Source of the DNA: Clostridium rectalis
Lineage (GTDB): Bacteria; Bacillota; Clostridia; Clostridiales; Clostridiaceae
DNA length: 64,000 bases
Assembly: GCF_900626095.1 (NCBI RefSeq)
Contig: NZ_UYZZ01000001.1
Coordinates: forward strand, 186,001 to 250,000
Reading direction: 5' to 3'
Part shown: one piece after another, positions 1 through 8,759 of the stretch
Position numbering within the stretch: the first letter of the stretch is position 1
How the letters are laid out: every line of letters begins with the position of its first letter
Notes under the pieces: model-generated
Database searches by the model: none
Seen by the model: only the letters and a program-made list of their open reading frames with translations
Told to the model about the DNA's origin: nothing
Position numbers and translations under genes: made by a program

Positions 1-220
1 AATAAAACTGGTATATATGCTAGGGTAGATATGAAGACAGTAAATAAAGCTTTAAAATTTAAGTTTAGTATAAAAGCAAATAATATAATGCTAAAAGTTT
101 TGTTGGTTTATGTCTATGTCATGTACAAAAGGAGATGAAATAATCATTAAAAGTGAAGAAAATGATGAAAAAGAGGCTATTAATCAAATAGTAGATTTAA
201 TAGAAAATCGTATTAAGTGA
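1..220 (+). pseudogene. Degenerate HPr-like (PTS phosphocarrier) remnant, cut by the left edge
   Basis: Frame 1 reads an HPr-like N-terminal half starting NKTGIYARVDMKTV and closes with a stop at 136-138. A second frame then resumes an HPr-like C-terminal half, MSMSCTKGDEIIIKSEEN, running to a TGA at 218-220. In HPr these two parts are one continuous protein of about 85 residues. The active-site context GLHARPA is GIYARVD here, so the phosphorylated histidine is replaced by tyrosine. A few residues of the central linker also appear to be missing at the frame change. The reading is therefore of a disabled HPr paralogue. It lies just upstream of ptsI, the usual HPr partner, in the same direction. 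The 5' end is outside the window. A sequencing error could explain the frameshift but not the His-to-Tyr change. Confidence 0.6.
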
Positions 221-384
221 TTCTAAATTTATAATACGTATTTAAGCTACGGCTTCTCTATTTTGTAACTATTCTTATTTAGAGTATGAAAGTTATTATA
301 ATAAGGTAGTATTCATAGAGAGGATAGAAATGCTTGAAGGAATCCAATAAAAAAACACTGGATAATAAAGAGGGAGGATTTCAA

Positions 385-2091
385 ATGTTAAAGGGAGTAA
401 GTGCGTCAACAGGAATTGCTATAGGTAAGGCTTTAATATTAAAGGAACTGAATTATAATATACAAAAAAACAATGTGGAAAACGCAGAAAAAGAAAAGGA
501 AAAACTAAATTTAGCTATAGATAGGGCAAAAGAGCAGTTAGAGAAAACTATTAAAAGTACAAAGGAAAAATTGGGGGAAGAAAAATCTAAGATATTTGAA
601 GCACATTTACTTATGTTAGATGACCCAGAGTTTACAGGAGCTATAATTTCTAAAATAGAGGGAGATAAAATAAATTCAGAATATGCTGTAAAAACTACTA
701 GTGATGAATTGGCTATGATATTTGAATCATTAGATGATGCTTACATGAGAGAGAGAGCAGCTGATATTAGAGATATAAGTAAAAGATTAATTAAAATATT
801 AAATGGGGATGAAAGTTTATCCATTGAAGATATAGATCAGCAATGTATTATAATTGCCAATGATTTAACACCATCAGATACTGCTCAAATTAATAAGGAT
901 TTAGTTTTAGGATTTGGAACCCAAATAGGAGGAGTTACATCACATTCAGCAATAATAGCACGTTCTATAGGTATTCCAGCAGTATTAGGGGTTGGGGAAG
1001 ATATTAAAACTATAAAAGAAAATGACATATTGATTCTTGATGGAGATAATGGAAATATCATAGTAAATCCTGCGGAGGATGTGCTAATTCAATATAGAGA
1101 AAAAATGCAGGAACAAAGAAAGTTTAGGGAAACTTTGTTAAAATTTAAAGAACAAGAGTCAATAACATTAGACAATAAAAAAGTTGAAGTTGTATCTAAT
1201 ATAGGTTCTATAGATGATGCAGAAAATGCTCTAAAAAATGGAGCGGAAGGAATAGGTCTTTTTAGAACGGAATTTTTATATATGTCTAAAGATAATCTTC
1301 CTACAGAACAGGAGCAATTTCAGGCTTATAAAGAGGTTTTGGAAAAACTAAATAACAAACCTGTAATAATAAGAACATTGGATATAGGTGGGGATAAAAA
1401 ACTAACATATCTTCCTATAGGAGAGGAATTAAATCCTTTTTTAGGGTATAGAGCTATTAGGTTATGTTTAGACAGAAAAGATATATTTAAAACTCAATTA
1501 AGGGCTTTACTTAGGGCTTCTGTATATGGAAATTTAAAGATAATGTTTCCGATGATATCAAATATACAGGAACTTAGGGAAGCAAAAGAAGTGTTAGAGG
1601 AATGTAAAGCAGAATTAAGAAAAGAAAAGATAGAGTTTAAAAATGATGTACAAGTAGGAATAATGATAGAGATTCCATCAGCAGCAGTATCATCAGATAT
1701 ACTTGCTAAAGAAGTGGACTTTTTTAGTATAGGAACTAATGATCTTATTCAATATACAATTGCAGTAGATAGAATGAATGAAAGAGTCTCCTATTTATAT
1801 GATTTTTTCAATCCAGCAGTATTAAAACTTATAAAGATGGTTATAGAAAATGGTCATAAAGAAGGTAAATATGTAGGCATGTGCGGAGAAATGGCTGGTA
1901 ATAAATATTTAATACCACTTCTATTAGGAATGGGATTAGATGAATTTAGTATGAGTGCATCTTCTATACTAAATGCTAGAAGAATAATAAGTGAATCAAA
2001 TTATAAGGAATGTATTAAAATAGTAGATAAAGTAATGGCACTAAGTACTTCTACAGAGATAAAGGAATACTTAATGAGCATAAGTAAATAG
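385..2091 (+). CDS. ptsI: Phosphoenolpyruvate-protein phosphotransferase (PTS enzyme I)
   Basis: Cytoplasmic enzyme I takes phosphate from PEP and passes it to HPr, the first step of PTS sugar uptake. The protein has 568 residues, normal for the family. It shows an N-terminal HPr-binding helical domain, the swivelling phosphohistidine domain with GGVTSHSAIIAR (active His about residue 187), and a C-terminal PEP-binding TIM barrel with IRTLDIGGDK and GMCGEMAGN (catalytic Cys about 500). I chose the ATG at 385 because AGGGAGG lies just upstream. A TTG 51 bp further upstream would add residues that do not resemble the family. A TATAAT at 297-302 could be the -10 box, but no good -35 is visible. 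An HPr-like remnant precedes the gene, so the functional HPr must be encoded elsewhere. A terminator follows. Confidence 0.96.
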   Translation: MLKGVSASTGIAIGKALILKELNYNIQKNNVENAEKEKEKLNLAIDRAKEQLEKTIKSTKEKLGEEKSKIFEAHLLMLDDPEFTGAIISKIEGDKINSEYAVKTTSDELAMIFESLDDAYMRERAADIRDISKRLIKILNGDESLSIEDIDQQCIIIANDLTPSDTAQINKDLVLGFGTQIGGVTSHSAIIARSIGIPAVLGVGEDIKTIKENDILILDGDNGNIIVNPAEDVLIQYREKMQEQRKFRETLLKFKEQESITLDNKKVEVVSNIGSIDDAENALKNGAEGIGLFRTEFLYMSKDNLPTEQEQFQAYKEVLEKLNNKPVIIRTLDIGGDKKLTYLPIGEELNPFLGYRAIRLCLDRKDIFKTQLRALLRASVYGNLKIMFPMISNIQELREAKEVLEECKAELRKEKIEFKNDVQVGIMIEIPSAAVSSDILAKEVDFFSIGTNDLIQYTIAVDRMNERVSYLYDFFNPAVLKLIKMVIENGHKEGKYVGMCGEMAGNKYLIPLLLGMGLDEFSMSASSILNARRIISESNYKECIKIVDKVMALSTSTEIKEYLMSISK

Positions 2092-2095
2092 TTTT

Positions 2096-2141
2096 AAACA
2101 CCTAAAGATTTTTTATAATAAGAAGTCTTTGGGTGTTTCTA
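2096..2141 (+). terminator. Rho-independent terminator after ptsI
   Basis: A 13-bp stem with one G-U pair (left arm 2096-2108, right arm 2126-2138) begins a few bases after the ptsI stop. The right arm ends in a short T run. It separates ptsI from the kinase gene downstream. Confidence 0.75.
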
Positions 2142-2251
2142 TTTAGTAGAGAAATAAATTTACAAAGTTTAAAATCTATAATAAAATGAAGAAAATAATA
2201 AGTAAGGGATATACTAAATGGTATAGTATTAAATTGGGGGAAAGAATTAAA

Positions 2252-3286
2252 ATGAATATAAAGAAATATTTAATTGATAAAATATATTTAATTATATTTT
2301 TTGTTGTATTAATGATATTTGTATCTTTAATGGTTTATTTAGATGGAACAGTTAAGGTTCAATTAGCCAATATTATATATATGAATTTTGTATCCTTGTT
2401 TCTATTCATTTTTTATTTATTTATAGATTTTTTTAAGCGTAAAAGATATTACAATGCTTTGAATTATATTATAGAAAATGTTAATGAAGATATTGTTAGT
2501 GCCCTTCCAGAGGCAAGAAATAATGAGGAGAAAATATATAATAACCTCTTTAAAAAACTATTTGAAGAAGAAGCTATTAAAATCCATAGATTAAATAATG
2601 ATAGAAGGGAAAATTCAGAATTTATAACAAGTTGGGTACATGAAATAAAGACTCCTATAGCAGTTACTAGACTTATAATTGAAGATTCTATGGATAAATC
2701 TAAGGAAGAGATATTAGATAGTATAGAAGATGAAATAAATAAGATAGATGGATATGTAGAGCAAGCTTTATATTATTCAAAAATAGATGATTTTTCTAAA
2801 GACTATTTTATACAGGAAATAAATTTAGATAAAAGTATAAAAGAAATTATAAAAAAACATGCCAAAACCTTTATTGGAAAGAAAATAAAAGTAGAGATAG
2901 GTGAAATAAATATAGAAGTGCTTACAGATAAAAAATGGATAGACTATATAATAGACCAGATTTTAAGTAATGCATTAAAATATACTAATGTATCTGGTAG
3001 TATAAAAATTTATACAACGGAAGATAAAAAAGAGAAAAGGCTTATAATATTAGATAATGGAAATGGTATAAAAAAGGAAGATATAAATAGAGTATTTGAG
3101 AAAGGTTTTACAGGACACAATGGAAGAGAGAATGTTAAATCTACTGGAATGGGTTTGTATTTATCTGATAAGTTAGCTAAGAAATTGGGTCATTATATTA
3201 GTATAGAGTCAAAGTTTTATGAGTACACAAAAGTTATAATACATTTTCCCAAACTTACAAACTATTATAGAGTGTATAAAAAATAA
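2252..3286 (+). CDS. Sensor histidine kinase, BceS/intramembrane-sensing type
   Basis: Membrane histidine kinase of 344 residues. Two transmembrane helices near residues 9-29 and 42-60 are joined by only a short loop, so there is no extracellular sensor domain. This is the hallmark of kinases that work with BceAB transporters. The H box SWVHEIKTP puts the phosphorylated His at about residue 130. An N box (ILSNALKYT) and G boxes (DNGNGIKKED, GMGLYLSDKL) complete the HATPase domain. The ATG at 2252 follows GGGGGAAAG with good spacing. An ORF start at 2186 would add 22 residues with no ribosome site. The transporter genes follow at 3572-6250. The cognate OmpR-type response regulator that normally precedes such a kinase is absent, and a terminator separates the gene from ptsI. 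Confidence 0.88.
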   Translation: MNIKKYLIDKIYLIIFFVVLMIFVSLMVYLDGTVKVQLANIIYMNFVSLFLFIFYLFIDFFKRKRYYNALNYIIENVNEDIVSALPEARNNEEKIYNNLFKKLFEEEAIKIHRLNNDRRENSEFITSWVHEIKTPIAVTRLIIEDSMDKSKEEILDSIEDEINKIDGYVEQALYYSKIDDFSKDYFIQEINLDKSIKEIIKKHAKTFIGKKIKVEIGEINIEVLTDKKWIDYIIDQILSNALKYTNVSGSIKIYTTEDKKEKRLIILDNGNGIKKEDINRVFEKGFTGHNGRENVKSTGMGLYLSDKLAKKLGHYISIESKFYEYTKVIIHFPKLTNYYRVYKK

Positions 3287-3298
3287 ATTATAAACTAA

Positions 3299-3336
3299 AA
3301 AGCTGTTGAAATATATTATTTTCAACAGTTTTTATT
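3299..3336 (+). terminator. Rho-independent terminator after the kinase gene
   Basis: A 10-bp stem with one G-U pair (3301-3310 with 3321-3330) is preceded by an A run and followed by a T-rich run. The kinase and the ABC transporter are therefore probably separate transcription units. Confidence 0.75.
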
Positions 3337-3392
3337 TTTAAAGTTAGTATTTAGAAAATATATAAAGGTAATAATATATATAATGTTATTTG

Positions 3393-3406
3393 TGACGAAA
3401 ATGTAA
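3393..3406 (+). promoter_or_regulatory. Candidate BceR-type operator upstream of the ABC transporter
   Basis: TGACG-AAAA-TGTAA matches the inverted TNACA-N4-TGTAA pattern described for BceR-like regulators at 9 of 10 positions. It lies about 180 bp upstream of the ATPase gene, with a TATAAT at 3460-3465 between them but no strong -35. The rest of the 285-bp gap holds only the kinase terminator. The assignment rests on the pattern and the BceAB context. Confidence 0.3.
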
Positions 3407-3571
3407 GGAAATATATTAAATTGTAAGTTATATAAATGGTTTAAGTGGGTATAAAAAATTATAATTTAAAGTGTAGTTTTAGTTCCATACGGTCAATGAA
3501 TTAAAAAATTGATGAAACTTATATAGAAGTATGTCTAATACTCAAAAAGGATTTTAGGAGGATTATTTAAT

Positions 3572-4333
3572 ATGAAAAATGTATTAGTAATAAATAACTT
3601 AAGAAAAGTATATGGAAAAAAAGGAAATATGTATACAGCTTTAAATGATGTTAATTTTGAAATAAAAGAGGGAGAATTTGTTGGAATAATGGGACCATCT
3701 GGGGCTGGGAAAAGTACACTTTTAAATGTAATAGCTACAATAGATACTCCTACTTCAGGGAACATTATTGTAGATGGCAAAGATATAGTGAAAATGAATG
3801 AAAATACTTTATCAAATTTTAGGAGGGAAAAATTAGGGTTTATATTTCAGGATTTTAATTTATTAGATACTTTAAGTGTAAGAGAAAATATAGTTTTGCC
3901 ATTAGCACTTTCTAAAATTAAACCTAGTTTAATAGATAAGAATGTTTTAGATATAGCAGAAAGTCTTGGAATAAAAGATATATTAGAAAAATATCCATAT
4001 GAAATATCAGGAGGTCAAAAACAAAGAACAGCGGCTGCAAGAGCTATGATAAATCATCCAACATTAATACTTGCAGATGAACCTACAGGTGCATTAGATT
4101 CAAAGTCTTCTACAGAACTTTTGCAAAGTCTAAGTGATATGAATGAAAGCGAAAATGCAACAATAATGATGGTAACACATGATGCATTTGCCGCTAGTTA
4201 TTGTAAAAGAATCTTATTTATAAAAGATGGGTCAATTTTCACGGAAATTGTAAGAGGTGGATCACGTAAGGAGTTTTTCCAAAAGATTTTAGACGTACTA
4301 TCTACTCTTGGTGGTGGACTAAGTGAAATGTAG
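3572..4333 (+). CDS. ABC transporter ATP-binding protein, BceA family
   Basis: ATPase subunit (253 residues) of a BceAB-type transporter. In this family the complex protects against cell-wall-active peptides such as bacitracin or lantibiotics and also signals to the kinase. Visible motifs are Walker A GPSGAGKST (41-49), Q loop FIFQDFNLL, signature ISGGQ (145-149), Walker B LILADEPTG and the H loop VTHD. GGAGG precedes the start. The permease gene begins 27 bp after the stop, so the two form one operon. The substrate cannot be read from the sequence. Confidence 0.92.
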   Translation: MKNVLVINNLRKVYGKKGNMYTALNDVNFEIKEGEFVGIMGPSGAGKSTLLNVIATIDTPTSGNIIVDGKDIVKMNENTLSNFRREKLGFIFQDFNLLDTLSVRENIVLPLALSKIKPSLIDKNVLDIAESLGIKDILEKYPYEISGGQKQRTAAARAMINHPTLILADEPTGALDSKSSTELLQSLSDMNESENATIMMVTHDAFAASYCKRILFIKDGSIFTEIVRGGSRKEFFQKILDVLSTLGGGLSEM

Positions 4334-4360
4334 TATTAATTTATATAAGGGGGTAGAACA

Positions 4361-6250
4361 ATGAATCTATTTGAAATTGCCACAAGAAATATAAAAAGAA
4401 ACTTTTATAATTATTTCATATATTTTACATCAATAGTATTTAATATAATAATATATTATACATTTTCAGCCATAAGATATAATCAACAGGTGCAACAAAC
4501 CGCTGGACAATCTATAAAAGTGGCAGCAGGCTTCAAAGTGGCAGCTATAATAATAGCAATATTTGCTACTATTTTCATATGGTATTCTACATCTTTTTTC
4601 TTAAAAAAGAGAAAAAAAGAAATCGCACTATATTCTCTTTTAGGAATAAAAAAGAAAGAAATTGGAAGAATGCTTTTCTATGAAAATATAGTTATAGGAT
4701 TTATAGCATTATTTGTAGGGATAATACTTGGAAGTATATTCTCAAAATTTTTTATAATGATACTTATAAAGTTTATGGAAGTTAATATATCCATAGCATT
4801 TTCTCTAAGTCTACAGGCTATTTTAAATACAACTCTTGTTTTCGGTATATTATTTTTGTTAACGTCCATTCATGGATATAGCATAATTTATAAATATAAA
4901 TTAATAGATCTTTTCAAGGCAGAGAGTGTAAGGGAAAAAGAACCTAAAGTTTCTATTGTGTTATCAGTAATTTCATTGTTAATTATTGTGCTAGGATACG
5001 TAGTGGGACTTAAAACAGATAACGGTAATTTTTTATTAAATGTGTTATTAACAACGATTTTGGTTATAATTGGAACATTTGGTTTCTTTAACTATTCTTT
5101 AGTATACTTTATAAAAAGGTCAAAGAAAAATAAAGAAAACTACTATAAAGGTATAAATATGATTAGTACATCTAATTTATTGTATAGAATAAAAGGCAAT
5201 GTAAGGACTTTTTCTATAATATCTATTTTAAGTGCCACTACATTGACTTCTTTAGGTATAACATATAATCTTTATTCAGGAATAAAGGAAGCAGGAGCAG
5301 TACAATATCCTTATACATTTGCTTATATAAATAGTAATGAAAAAATAGATGAAAAGGTAGAGGATATAATAGCTAAATATCCAAGGAATAAAAAGGTATT
5401 ATCTTCTGAAGCTGAATTCATAAAAGTAAATTCTGTTAAAGCTGTAAAAAATAAAAATGGGATATATTTAATATCGGAAAGTGAGATTAATAGATTACTT
5501 AAGGAAAGAGGAGTTAAGGAAAAATTCTCTATAAAAAATGATGGTGAAGCTATAATATTAGAAAACTATAGAGATGATAAAAATTATCAAAATAATATTG
5601 AAGAGATACTTAGTAATGGTAAGAAGTACAGTTTTAGAGTTGTAGATAAAAGCAACTATTCTCCATTAAACTATTTCATGATAGGTACTAGTTTTATAGT
5701 AAAAGATAATATATATAATAAACTATATAATGAAAATCAAGTATTACGAGGGAAAGGTTATATATTAGAAAATAAGGATAATACAAAAGAATTAATATTA
5801 GATTTGGTAAAAAATTTACCACAAAATATAGAATTATCCTCTTACTATGATGAAGCATTTAGCATTGTATCAGGACTAGGAATATTTATGTTTGTTGGTG
5901 TTTTTATAGGGCTAGTATTTTTAATCTCCACAGGTAGTATAATTTATTTCAAGCAGCTTATGGAGGCAAACGAAGATAAAAAAAGATATAATATATTAAG
6001 AAAAGTTGGAGTAAATAAAAAAGAAATAAGAGCTTCTATAGCAAAACAAATATTTATAGTATTTTTTATTCCATTAGTTCTAGGAATAAGTCATAGTAGT
6101 GTTGCTATAATTATGTATAAATATTTATTTAATGCTGAAGTTTTAAAACCCACATTAATAATAATGGGAGCATATACATTTATATATTTAATATATTATA
6201 TTTTGACAGTAAATTCTTATACAAAAATAGTAATGGAAGAAAGAAATTAA
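4361..6250 (+). CDS. ABC transporter permease, BceB family (FtsX-like)
   Basis: Integral membrane protein of 629 residues, the size of BceB permeases. Hydrophobic segments fit the family plan of ten helices: helices in the first third forming an FtsX domain, then one near 283-300, a long polar extracytoplasmic domain at roughly 300-500, and a final group of three helices from about 500. The large outside domain is the part that recognises peptide antibiotics in characterised members. A GGGGG ribosome site lies 8 bases before the ATG. It is co-transcribed with the ATPase and followed by a hairpin. Together with the kinase at 2252-3286 it would form a resistance module, apart from the missing response regulator. 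Confidence 0.9.
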   Translation: MNLFEIATRNIKRNFYNYFIYFTSIVFNIIIYYTFSAIRYNQQVQQTAGQSIKVAAGFKVAAIIIAIFATIFIWYSTSFFLKKRKKEIALYSLLGIKKKEIGRMLFYENIVIGFIALFVGIILGSIFSKFFIMILIKFMEVNISIAFSLSLQAILNTTLVFGILFLLTSIHGYSIIYKYKLIDLFKAESVREKEPKVSIVLSVISLLIIVLGYVVGLKTDNGNFLLNVLLTTILVIIGTFGFFNYSLVYFIKRSKKNKENYYKGINMISTSNLLYRIKGNVRTFSIISILSATTLTSLGITYNLYSGIKEAGAVQYPYTFAYINSNEKIDEKVEDIIAKYPRNKKVLSSEAEFIKVNSVKAVKNKNGIYLISESEINRLLKERGVKEKFSIKNDGEAIILENYRDDKNYQNNIEEILSNGKKYSFRVVDKSNYSPLNYFMIGTSFIVKDNIYNKLYNENQVLRGKGYILENKDNTKELILDLVKNLPQNIELSSYYDEAFSIVSGLGIFMFVGVFIGLVFLISTGSIIYFKQLMEANEDKKRYNILRKVGVNKKEIRASIAKQIFIVFFIPLVLGISHSSVAIIMYKYLFNAEVLKPTLIIMGAYTFIYLIYYILTVNSYTKIVMEERN

Positions 6251-6262
6251 AGATTAGATAAG

Positions 6263-6310
6263 ATATGGTTTTTATTATGCAGATTAATACCTGTATGATA
6301 AAAACCATAT
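6263..6310 (+). terminator. Inverted repeat / probable terminator after the BceB gene
   Basis: A perfect 13-bp inverted repeat (6263-6275 with 6298-6310) encloses 22 bases that can pair further through TGCAG and CTGTA. It starts 12 bp after the permease stop. The following tail is AT-rich but not a clean T run, so termination is likely but not certain. Confidence 0.55.
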
Positions 6311-6419
6311 AATTTTATTAATATTTATAAATTTTCACTATAAGTTGTAATAATGGCTTGGATTAATGTAATATATATGAGTAAGATAAAATAATGTATT
6401 CAAATGGGGTTGGAACTTT

Positions 6420-7310
6420 ATGAACAATAATTATATGATGAAGAACTATAAGAATATAGCTAATAATTTTAAAGAAAATAAACAATTAATAAAAGCAATT
6501 CAATTTTACCGAAAAGCTTATAAATATGATGAAGGTAAAAGAGATATAGAATTACTTATAGATATGGCAATTATTTATGATGAACTAGGTAGTTTTAAAA
6601 TGTCTTATGAAAAATATTTAGAAATTTTGAAGATAAAAGAAGATGAGAGAGCTTATTATGGTATTGCTATTTTGTATGATGGTTTAAGGGAATACCAAAA
6701 AGCTATAGAATTTTATAAAAAGGCCATAAGTTTAAATCCATTTTATTATGAGGCATATTTTTTTATGGCAAATACATATGATGAATTGGGTAAAAAAGAA
6801 AAGTCAATTAAATACTATAAAAAAGCATTAGAAATTAAGCCTTTAGATTTTTGGGGACATGCAAATTTAGGTTGTATATATGAAGAATTAAATAAGAATG
6901 AATTAGCTTTAAAAGAGATGAAAAAGGCCTTAGAGATTAAAGAAAATCATTATATGGCTTTATTTAACATGGGAGTAATATTAAAAAAGATGGGGGAGTA
7001 TAAAGAAGCTATAAAGTATTATAAAATGTCTATAAATGAAAATAAATATTATGGATATTCATTTTTGAATTTAGCAGTTTTATATAAGGAGTTAGATGAT
7101 CTTAAAAAAAGTATTATAATTATAAGTCAGGGCATAGAAAATAATCCTAAGGAAGGTTATTTATATTATAATAGGGCATGTTTTTATGTTCATGAAAATG
7201 ATATAAAATCTGCGGTAAAGGATATGAGAATAGCTATAAAGCTCTACCCTGATTTTAAAGAATATATGAAAGATGATGAGGAACTTAAACCTCTACTGCA
7301 TTTAATATAA
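6420..7310 (+). CDS. Tetratricopeptide repeat protein
   Basis: A soluble 296-residue protein made almost wholly of TPR units. Repeats of about 34 residues can be followed from near residue 1 to 270 by their alternating motifs, for example AIQFYRKAYKY, AIEFYKKAISLNP, SIKYYKKALEIKP and AIKYYKMSINEN. TPR superhelices bind partner proteins, and nothing here identifies the partner. No signal peptide or membrane segment is present. GGGG lies upstream of the ATG. It stands alone between two hairpins, so neighbours give no functional clue. Confidence 0.85.
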   Translation: MNNNYMMKNYKNIANNFKENKQLIKAIQFYRKAYKYDEGKRDIELLIDMAIIYDELGSFKMSYEKYLEILKIKEDERAYYGIAILYDGLREYQKAIEFYKKAISLNPFYYEAYFFMANTYDELGKKEKSIKYYKKALEIKPLDFWGHANLGCIYEELNKNELALKEMKKALEIKENHYMALFNMGVILKKMGEYKEAIKYYKMSINENKYYGYSFLNLAVLYKELDDLKKSIIIISQGIENNPKEGYLYYNRACFYVHENDIKSAVKDMRIAIKLYPDFKEYMKDDEELKPLLHLI

Positions 7311-7315
7311 GAATT

Positions 7316-7350
7316 AAAGACCAATGGATTTTAGTCTAAGGTCTTTTATT
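7316..7350 (+). terminator. Terminator after the TPR gene
   Basis: A 7-bp stem (7316-7322 with 7340-7346) is followed by TTTTATTTT, six bases after the stop codon. Confidence 0.6.
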
Positions 7351-7470
7351 TTATATAAGATTTCACCTTAAATCTATATGAATAATTTTTTATACTATTG
7401 TTAATAAGATGTTAAATTGATACAATCTATATTGGACAAATTATTATTTATATACTAGAAAGGAGTTAGT

Positions 7471-8118
7471 ATGAAAAAAAAGAGTATATGGAAAATAGTC
7501 ATTTTAATTTCTATAATAATATTTATAGTATTTATTGTTACAAAACATGGAGTTGATTTTAAAAATATTAACATAAAATCTCTAACTCATTTCGTAAGAA
7601 GAAGCGGAAAATATGCGGCAGTATGCTTCCTTATAATATGCGGATTGAAACCAATAGTACTTTTTATCCCAGCAGCTATGTTATCTATAGTAGCTGGAAT
7701 TATATTTGGTCCTGTAAAAGGGTTTATATTAAATATGGGAGGCTTTTTTTTAGCAGGAACTCTTGCATTTTATTTATCTAGATTTTTAGGTAAAGAGTTT
7801 GTAGATAGGATTCTTAAAGGAAAAGCACTTAAAATAAATAATAATTTAGAAAAAGATGGATTTAAGGTGTTGTTTTTATTAAGACTTCCACCAGTACTTC
7901 CTTATGATCCTTTGAGTTATACTTGTGGTCTAACTAAAATGAAATACTCAGATTTTATATTGGCTTCATTGTTAGGGGTAGTACCTGAAACTTTATGTTA
8001 TTCACTAATGGGGAAAAATATAATTAATCCATGGTCACCTAAGTTTATAATCCCTTTATGTTTTATAATCATTGCGACAGTATCATCAACATACTTTTTT
8101 AAAAAGGCAAATTCATAA
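7471..8118 (+). CDS. TVP38/TMEM64 family membrane protein (DedA-like)
   Basis: A 215-residue integral membrane protein with an N-terminal helix (about 7-24) and several further helices. It carries the family core FIPAAMLSIVAGIIFGPVKG around residues 69-88 and the later LRLPPVLPYDPLSYTCGLT region. VTT/TVP38 proteins are relatives of DedA and are linked to membrane lipid scrambling. The precise role of this one is unknown. AAGGAG precedes the ATG. The gene converges on the holin-like gene, and both end at a strong shared hairpin. Confidence 0.82.
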   Translation: MKKKSIWKIVILISIIIFIVFIVTKHGVDFKNINIKSLTHFVRRSGKYAAVCFLIICGLKPIVLFIPAAMLSIVAGIIFGPVKGFILNMGGFFLAGTLAFYLSRFLGKEFVDRILKGKALKINNNLEKDGFKVLFLLRLPPVLPYDPLSYTCGLTKMKYSDFILASLLGVVPETLCYSLMGKNIINPWSPKFIIPLCFIIIATVSSTYFFKKANS

Positions 8119-8126
8119 AAATACAT

Positions 8127-8186
8127 AAAGTTAAGAGTAATAGATGAATACTTATAAAAGGTTTTATCATTACTCTTAACTTTTAC
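8127..8186. terminator. Bidirectional terminator
   Basis: A perfect 15-bp stem (8127-8141 with 8169-8183) lies between the convergent ends of the TVP38 gene and the holin-like gene. It is flanked by A-rich and T-rich runs on both strands. Confidence 0.8.
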
Positions 8187-8206
8187 TTTAAATTACACAA
8201 TAAAAC

Positions 8207-8590
8207 TTACTCTAAGGATTTTTTACTGGGTAATAATGCGGCTGCAAGTCTTATAACATATCTTATACTATCATCTGATATAGAACTTTGTAAATTTAAT
8301 GCATTAATAGCTTCCTTAGCCATTTTTAAAGCTTTTTCCTCTTTTATTTCATTATCCTCATCTTTATAATTAGACTCTACATAATTTACAGCTGTAGAAA
8401 TTGCTCTAAGAATATTTTTGGCATTTTCAGGAGTAGCCTCATCATTACTTAAAGTATCTAATAGTATATATGCTACACCAAAGTAGTCATCTTTTATTGA
8501 GACGTCTTTATCTTTTAACAAATATACTAGATATCCTATTCCAACTACTAGAAATGCTATTAATACATATTGGAGAATTATAGAAACCAT
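8207..8590 (-). CDS. Small membrane protein, resembles phage holin LL-H family
   Basis: A 127-residue protein with one N-terminal transmembrane helix (about residues 4-24) and a soluble, helical, acidic C-terminal part. The ending pattern, an EEKALKMAKEAINAL stretch followed by SSISDDSIRYVIRLAAALL, resembles the tail of LL-H type holins, in which a helix precedes a conserved I-x-x-x-I-E-A-A segment. The start at 8590 is chosen because AAAGGAG lies just upstream. An upstream in-frame ORF start at 8632 would only add residues translated from the ribosome site. No lysin or phage gene lies nearby, so this may be a domesticated or unrelated protein. Confidence 0.5.
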   Translation of the reverse strand: MVSIILQYVLIAFLVVGIGYLVYLLKDKDVSIKDDYFGVAYILLDTLSNDEATPENAKNILRAISTAVNYVESNYKDEDNEIKEEKALKMAKEAINALNLQSSISDDSIRYVIRLAAALLPSKKSLE

Positions 8591-8689
8591 CAATTCATCT
8601 CCTTTCCAATGTCTTAATATTTGTATATGCAATATAATAGAAAAATGAACCTTTTAGAATAAATAATTATTTTAATTATATGAGAACAT

Positions 8690-8718
8690 TTGTTTTTATA
8701 AAAAATATTTGATATAAT
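8690..8718 (+). promoter_or_regulatory. Sigma-A promoter for parE-parC
   Basis: TTGTTT (8690-8695), a 17-base spacer and TATAAT (8713-8718). The predicted start is near 8725, about 35 bases before the parE ATG. Confidence 0.6.
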
Positions 8719-8759
8719 CTTAATCTGTGATAAAAGTTTGTAAGTAGAGGAGGATTTAT

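Noticed and set aside
2186-2251. Upstream extension of the BceS-like kinase, possibly a relic of a response regulator
   Set aside because: The 22 extra residues do not convincingly match the end of an OmpR-type regulator, and the good ribosome site lies further down at the 2252 start.
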